A stretch of DNA of 64,000 nucleotides from Heliocidaris tuberculata (Eukaryota; Echinodermata; Echinoidea; Camarodonta; Echinometridae): NCBI GenBank assembly GCA_025618425.1, contig CM046844.1, positions 17,974,911 to 18,038,910 on the forward strand, given 5' to 3'. Under the pieces are notes generated by a model that was not told where the DNA came from, searched no databases, and worked only from the letters and a program-made list of their open reading frames with translations. Both the position numbers and the translations under genes were made by a program. Position 1 is the first letter of the stretch. Every line of letters starts with the position of its first letter. Positions 57,984-64,000 of this stretch are shown here, one piece after another.

Positions 57984-59810
57984 TCTGGTGTCGATCTAGT
58001 CTGTGTGACTGGAGTATTTTCACTATGAAAATCTTGCCAGTGAACAGTCGGTGCCGATCCGAATGTCGATTCCGCCGCTCCATTATTCAAAGTTTACGGT
58101 GGAAATGACATTTGATGTTAAATGTTAGAGGTGCGTTGGTAAAGGGCTGAGCAATGATCGTGACATTTTCAGACGTCACTTTCCCTCATTGTTTCGAGGA
58201 GAGACTGCTTCAATAATGGGCCCAAGGCCGCGCGCTTTTTTCCCCGTTTCCCGCGTCGTCCACCGCTGGTAGAAGTAACATGATAATACAGGTACTTTGT
58301 TGTAAGTGGTTCGAGAGAAACATGTCTAACGGATGTGACGCTTGCTCTCTCGTTGAAATGAAAGGGTAAAATCAAGCGTAAAAAAAGTGAAGAATACATT
58401 AAAAATGCTTATCACTCCAGGCAGTAATGTATATGTACGACAGTGGTTATGATTTATGAATGTCAAACAGAGTAATTATTTTGAAATGAATATCAATAAT
58501 GTAAGATTGCGAGCGCAGAGGCAGTTCACGTCGTAGACCCGACTCACACTAGGAGTCATTTGCTGACATTAGGATACCGTCAGTGACTGGTACGGTCTTT
58601 TGCTCGTCGTTAAAGACTGATATCGTTTAAAAAGTGATCGCAAAATGAAGAGTGCAAACAATTCGTTAAAGAACTGGTATTTGGATAAATTGCCTTCACA
58701 GGTTCGATTAACGCAGGTAATGACGCAATGGAAATGACGCAATGGAAATGACGCCTCCTGTGAGCTGGGCTTAAAGCTCCACTGGACCTGCAATGTAGTC
58801 TTGTAAAACTTCGGTGTAGTGAAGTGTCCGATTAGTTGACTGAAAGTCCATAAGACCAAGCGAGGTCCTGTACGGAAAATAAGGTATCAAAAAAATTCTT
58901 TTACTACTTGGCCTTTTACCAGCACTGGGTAGTACCTTACCTTTAAAACACAAAGTATGTAACAACGAACACGGCACCGCACCTATCGTAATCACATTAG
59001 CTGGAATGGTTTAATCCCCAGAAATGTCTTGGTCTAGTGAAGCGTTAAAATAGACTCTATCAGGAGAGCCGCTACAATTTTTCTCAAGACTTTAATATTC
59101 TTTGCATTATAAGGAGGGCTTTTGATAGATTACTGCACTTCATTGCACGCTGTCTAAACTGTTGCTTAAATACCCTTCTCTTTACAGACAAAACGACCAG
59201 AAATAGAAATGTATATTGCAACCCCAAATGTATGTATGTATATATATATATTTTATTTTTTACTTTTTTAAAAATACATATATCACCCCTCAAATAGTTT
59301 TGTTGAACATACTTGTGTTGCCTTTACAAAGTGATATGTTGACCTTTGAAATACAGCTCGAAATATGAAGCCAAGGAATAGTGTATCCAGTTTATCAATG
59401 ATTGCGTAATCATTTACAATATACTGACGAAAAAAGGCACTGTTTCTATGTTTCATTTTGGCATGTTTTGATCATAAATACCCACATCACAGTTAACGTG
59501 TCGGGTCTGGAGAACGTTCGATAAGGCTTTATGTCGCAGCTGTGCCCATCACCTAATTATCGATTGTGAAATTGGAGGCCTTGTCATGGTAAAATGGTCT
59601 GGTGAATGACAACTCGTATCCAGGTCAGTTCATAATAAGAAATTTTTACGTGTAGCTGGAAATAACACGTGTGCATATTATGATATTTTGTAAGGATCCA
59701 TTGACATTTCTCTTTTGGTTCGTATAACATGTGGATGGGCACAAGGGAGATGTTGTAAGAAGGTCAGGAGAGAGAGAAGGGGGGGGGGGAGGTGGAGGAG
59801 AAGTAGAGAT
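57984..59810. other. gene-free stretch
   Basis: Balanced-composition sequence at 58000-59000 without recognisable exons. A 14-bp tandem repeat AATGACGCAATGGA of about two and a half copies lies at 58719-58754. A TA tract occurs near 59233-59250. Minus-strand frames at 58569-58995 show no known domain. Confidence 0.4.
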
Positions 59811-59830
59811 TACACTCACACACACACACA

Positions 59831-59909
<79 letters not shown>

Positions 59910-59912
59910 TTT
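59764..59912. repeat. poly-G, CA and TA compound microsatellite
   Basis: A GA/G tract near 59770-59795 is followed by CA units with a GCGC break (59816-59863), TA units (59864-59900) and a short GT tract. Confidence 0.95.
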
Positions 59913-60599
59913 TTCATACCTATGCCATCTCTCCCATCAAATGACACAAAAACATTTAACGATGTTTTACACTTGCGTGAGCAAAAGTCATTGTTGCGAA
60001 GATTTTTGTATTGGTTCTGGCTGGTATAAGCAAGGTTGAGAGTCTTAAAAGGCTTAGAAATTTTCATATTCTGATTCTTAAAAGGCAATTTATGAAAGAC
60101 TGGGCTTTGTTTTGTGTATATCCTGACATACCTACTTTACGGTGAGAGAGAAAGCCAGCTTAAAATTAAAATCTCACGAAAATCAATATTTCAAATCAAT
60201 CAATAAAGTAGTTAATTGCTCACTGAAGCATAAAAATGTTGATTAGATAAGTAAGTACATATAGAAAACAAAATCTGTTCTTTCATAAATTGTCTATTAT
60301 TGATCAAAATAATTATGACAATTTATAAGCCTTTTAATGACTCAACTTTGCTGACACCAGCCAGAAGAAATATCAATTGTTGTGAAGTCTGGATTTTGCA
60401 CCTTTTCAAAAAAAGTGGCTTTTGCTCCCTTGAGCATATAATATCGCTAGATTTTTTAAGCGTCATTTAATTTTTAATAATGATAATAATTTTGTAAGGA
60501 AATAACATATCCAACAGATTTGGCAACTCGTGGAAATTTCCCACAATTATATTTATGTATATATGTTTATACCTTGACGAAAGGAAGAGGGGGAAAAGA

Positions 60600-60863
60600 G
60601 TTAGGAGTATCATTGATTGACACGTATAAGAGAAATGTGTAAATAGAATCAGAAATACAAAATAGAAGGACAGTAATAGACATGATAGGAAAATGTGTAG
60701 ATCAGAAAAAAAGAAGAAGAAAGAACATGAAAATGATTATGTAAAAAGAATGAAATTCGAAGAGAAAGAGAAAACGGAAAGAGAGGAAATCTAGAGTATT
60801 ATAGAGAAAGAGTTAAGATAGGGAGAGGCAAATGGAAGAAGGGGAGAGGTGAGAGAAAGAAAT

Positions 60864-60903
<40 letters not shown>

Positions 60904-60985
60904 AATATAGAGAGATAGAAAGGAAGTGAAAAGAGAGAGAAAGACAGACAGGAAGTGAGAGAGAGAGAGAGAGAGAGATGGGATA
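60600..60985. repeat. purine-rich region with GA microsatellites
   Basis: GA tracts at about 60870-60899 and 60957-60978 lie in a longer A/G-rich stretch. Ser/Leu-rich minus-strand frames are compositional. Confidence 0.85.
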
Positions 60986-61339
60986 CGAAGGAGCAGGAAA
61001 TGATTATAGGTGAAGGGAGGCACGGTGGAGTAGAAAAATTGAAATAATGAACTCCGGACAGAACATGGAAATAAATTATGGAAGGAGAATGGCAGAATAT
61101 AAAAAAAGTTGATCAGTAACTATACTTAGAGTCAGAAGAGCTTTAAATCTGTATTAGACAATATGGGTTAACGCCCTTTTGACTTTCAGCAGACAAAACT
61201 AGGCCATCGGCCCTCAAGGGACATTTTAAAATTGAATCGATGTTCGGTTGTGGAGCAGAATGACATGTACCTTTCAAAGTCACTTTACCCGCCCATAATG
61301 CATATACCACGTTGCACTTTTAGCGCTGGCACAGTCGTC

Positions 61340-61727
61340 TTAAAGATAAAGTTGGGTTCTGGTCATGTGATCAAACTGTGAAAGAAACTGTCTCGAAGCA
61401 ATTGGGAAAGGTCGATCTTGCCTACAAGACAAACAAACATATGAGGTTTGGAATAATAAAAATGATAAGAAATTGACCCAATCTCACTGAAAAGCTCTTG
61501 TACTGCACACAGAAATGAGCATATTGGACACTGCACACAGATGTGGCATGAATGTTTTGATCCAAGTACTTTAGATATTTCTCATCATATTTCGAATATG
61601 AGGGCATTTGAAGAGCAAGCCTTTCCAGTAGACATCCCTACTATGATATTCATCCAAGCTGAACATAAAAAGAATGAGAAAGCTCACACAAATTTTCACC
61701 TTTACCAGAAGTGAACCTCCTCTTTAA
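61340..61727 (-). mobile_element. TTAA-flanked MITE, copy C of the three-copy family (inverted)
   Basis: TTAA (61340-61343) precedes AGATAAAGTTGGGTTCTGG, and CCAGAAGTGAACCTCCTCT precedes TTAA (61724-61727). Read on the minus strand the interior follows the same order as copies A and B: TTTGTGTGAGCTTTCTCATT, CATATTCGAAATATGA, TGTGTGCAGT. Both TTAA flanks are intact. Non-coding. Confidence 0.85.
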
Positions 61728-62690
61728 CAGATATTTTGAAATCGTTTTCGAATGTCATTTTTTATGCTTGTTTACAAACGTCAAATATCCATATGGCAAA
61801 GTATTTTCTTTTAACTAAGAGAGATGCAATTAGTTCAACCTCTCTGAAACCATACGAAATTCCCTGACGTACATAGATCTATGTGAAACAACTATTGTTG
61901 TGAGTTTTTTCAGCCCCTGTTTGTCAATGATAACATTTTCTTTAAAAATGTATGCTTATACTGGAGAAGAAAAAATTACTTATTATATTAACAAGTCCAC
62001 TAGTATATTTCATGTTCATGTACCATTTACTTTAAATTTCATTGTAATGCCATTTTCTTATCTTACATAACCATAACGTATAACAGTCTTGTAATGATTG
62101 TGTTGTTCTGTCACACCATATTAAATAGATGAATAATGATAAAATGAGTAAAATACATGTTAGGTAGATTTTCGATAGTGTTAGCATCTGAATAAACTGA
62201 TTTGATAGGAGAATTAATTAAGCAACAATAGACACCTAGTCACATATCAGAGTAGACAAAGTAACATTTTCACGCAGAGAAAAACTATGTAAAGGCCTAT
62301 TCAAAATATGAATTCTTGTGTAATCGTTGGGAAAACAGTGCAACGGGCAATTTTTCCTATACTAGAGGCTATCAATTTTGTTTTGAAGCTCGCTACCGAA
62401 TCTAATGATTGGGTGTTTTTATTGCACTTTAGTCTCCGCTATCCAGTCGTACCTTTCGGTAAGAAAGGGGAATTTTTTTTTATTGATATGCATTTGTTTG
62501 ACGCCACCAGAATTCTGTTGAAGTATATAGTGTTTATTTCTTAATAAAATCCATCTCTCTGAATAATACTTGAAATTTATTCATGATGCATTAGTCAATG
62601 TCCTGCACAACGGAATAAACAAGTAGAAAGAGATTAAAAAAAAAAAAAAATAGACACTGTAGCCTCGGGTATTGTATCGCGTTTTAGGTC
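61728..62690. other. upstream flank of the plus-strand exon, AT-rich
   Basis: AT-rich unique sequence, ending in a poly-A run at 62638-62650. No exon or core promoter motif is convincing. Composition changes to GC-richer at about 62650. Confidence 0.4.
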
Positions 62691-63129
62691 AGTGCGTCTA
62701 TTTTCAATCCGACACTCAATGCAATGCTTAGTGACCAGAAAGTGTGGGCGAGTGTGTACGTGTGTTAAGGAGAGTGTGTGTCGGTTCGCATCGCACGCAC
62801 TCTTCCTTTGCACAGTCATCGCATCGCTGCTAGCTCCACACGCATTTACGGTCTGTGTCGAATGTCGTCTGCAGCGTATGAGTATAATCAAACGCCACGA
62901 CACTCTACACCAGCGCAGTGAGATTTGCACCCAGCAGTCAGTCCAGCGCAGTCTAACTTGTTACTGTCTCTTTCTAATTGCCACGCAGACACTATCGTTA
63001 AGGGGAGGCATCCAGAAGGGGGGTTTTCTTCGAGATATGCAGACATCAGCGAGAGCTTTACCGCCACACGATGTATGCATGGGATCATGATCGCTAGCTG
63101 AGCTCTGGGATTCTTAAACGGCATCCGCT
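62652..63129 (+). other. probable 5' leader or upstream exon sequence
   Basis: From about 62650 the sequence is clearly richer in G and C and in CpG than the preceding kilobase, fitting a promoter or untranslated first exon. It contains a 132-codon upstream frame (62692-63090) with no recognisable domain. A good acceptor-like site, CTCTTTCTAATTGCCACGCAG ending at 62988, would allow an exon starting at 62989 and would remove most of the upstream ATGs. Which arrangement is used cannot be told without transcripts. Confidence 0.35.
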
Positions 63130-63307
63130 ATGGAATTTATGCCTGTCAACATTCGCGGGGAGATATGCCGCTGCGAAGTCGGGTCATCGCCGCCGCAATC
63201 GCCTCGATTTCAGGGACGGTATGATGGTCGCCTACCGATGGGTTTACACGTCATGTTTTGGTGCTTTGTTGCTGTGCTATGTGGAACACTTCAGCTGTCT
63301 TCTGGTG
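63130..63307 (+). CDS. first coding exon (signal peptide or anchor) of an unidentified protein
   Basis: ATG at 63130 has G at -3 and +4 and is the first in-frame Met after TAA at 63115-63117. Residues 1-36 are polar (CRCEVGSSPPQSPRFQG). From Met37 (63238) the sequence MGLHVMFWCFVAVLCG has a compact hydrophobic core followed by TLQLSSG, a typical signal peptide with a likely cleavage near LSSG. The coding frame meets GTG|GTAAGT at 63307/63308, a strong donor, leaving a phase-1 junction. Translation could start at either Met; the downstream one gives a more conventional signal peptide. An overlapping frame from 63221 is also hydrophobic and would end in phase 0, but is less signal-like. The remaining exons are outside the window and no family can be named. 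Confidence 0.55.
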
Positions 63308-64000
63308 GTAAGTGGATTCTTTACATGTCCTCGGAATCAAGATAAAAATATATCTACAAACACGCTTGAAATGCTTGCAATGTTTTCCTTAAAACTTCTA
63401 TTTCCCATACGTTATAGGAAGTATTATGGAATTGCATTATGGAATCATGAACATAAATTGACACAAAAACAAACTATTAAAAAAAAAAAAAAAACAACAC
63501 CCAAGACTGTACTTAAAAATATGTATGATCTGGTGGGTAATCAGCTTGATACTGGCATCATGAGATCTACTAAAATCTTAAATGTGGTCAGGAGTCAGGA
63601 GCGTATGGGACGAAATAGGCTAAACTTGCTCTCATAATTATCTTCTGAATAAATCTGTACTTAAGTACTGCATGCAGACGATGTTAGTAATGATTCACAG
63701 CATTTATATGGCGCCGTATGTCTCTCAAAATCATTCAGAGGTTCAGACGATGAAACGTAATAAAAAGGGGTCCAGTGAAGCTGATGGTAAACCAGTTTGT
63801 TTCCTCACACAAATTCACAATTGATTAATTGCGGATTCTGAGCTATTTGTGAAAAAAAATTGGTCATAGGATGACATGCATCGTGTGTCAGTAAAGCATC
63901 AGTTCTCGATGACAACATTTATCACCAGTGTATAGAATTCACCATTGAAGCGAGAGGTGGAGATCCTTAAAATAACATTGAACTCCTAAAGGTCAGTGTC
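63308..64000 (+). other. start of intron 1 of the plus-strand gene
   Basis: It begins GTAAGTGG after the exon. It is AT-rich with a poly-A run at about 63479-63494 and no exon. The open frame that runs from 63221 through the donor to 63637 is read-through into the intron. Confidence 0.5.

Noticed and set aside
62692..63090. 132-codon plus-strand frame upstream of the right exon
   Set aside because: It starts in GC-richer leader sequence but has no signal or domain; more likely an upstream ORF or chance, with a possible acceptor at 62988 removing most of it.
63221..63637. 138-codon frame starting MMVAYRWVYTSCFGALLL as the true product
   Set aside because: Its start is hydrophobic, but the frame reads through a strong GTAAGT donor into AT-rich intron with a poly-A run. 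The overlapping frame from 63130 or 63238 gives a better signal peptide.

Overview
The window looks like animal nuclear DNA, most likely from a sea urchin or a related echinoderm. The signs are AT-rich sequence with almost no coding potential, many copies of the palindromic word TACATGTA, long GA and GAA microsatellites, poly-G runs beside short inverted-repeat transposons, many small TTAA- or 8-bp-duplication elements, and an L2/CR1-type LINE with the usual GCGCTATATAAAT...ATTATT tail. The species call is pattern recognition, not proof. There are no prokaryotic features, CRISPR arrays or operons. Layout: two candidate first coding exons face away from each other. At 12142-12220 on the minus strand, a 26-codon signal-peptide exon follows an in-frame stop and ends in a strong GTAAGT donor in phase 1; the rest of that gene must lie to the left, so 1-12141 is probably intron. 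At 63130-63307 on the plus strand, a second hydrophobic N-terminal exon also ends in a phase-1 GTAAGT donor; its gene continues beyond the right edge. Neither protein family can be named from one exon. The roughly 51 kb between them reads as a shared, divergent intergenic region. The only long ORF in the window lies there: a 1066-codon intact endonuclease/reverse-transcriptase (32697-35897) in a LINE of about 3.3 kb. Around it are at least six hAT-like non-autonomous elements with matching or near-matching 8-bp target duplications (one nested inside another with both duplications perfect), several TTAA-flanked piggyBac-like miniature elements in related copies, foldback elements with long arms, tRNA-like SINE pieces, several diverged tandem arrays and abundant microsatellites. 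The left 12 kb is compositionally different: TACATGTA is dense there and nearly absent to the right, while poly-G tracts and GA microsatellites dominate to the right. I see no new gene system. The noteworthy material is the pair of short signal-peptide exons, the apparently intact LINE, the nested transposons that can be read base by base, and minisatellite units carried inside hAT-like elements.
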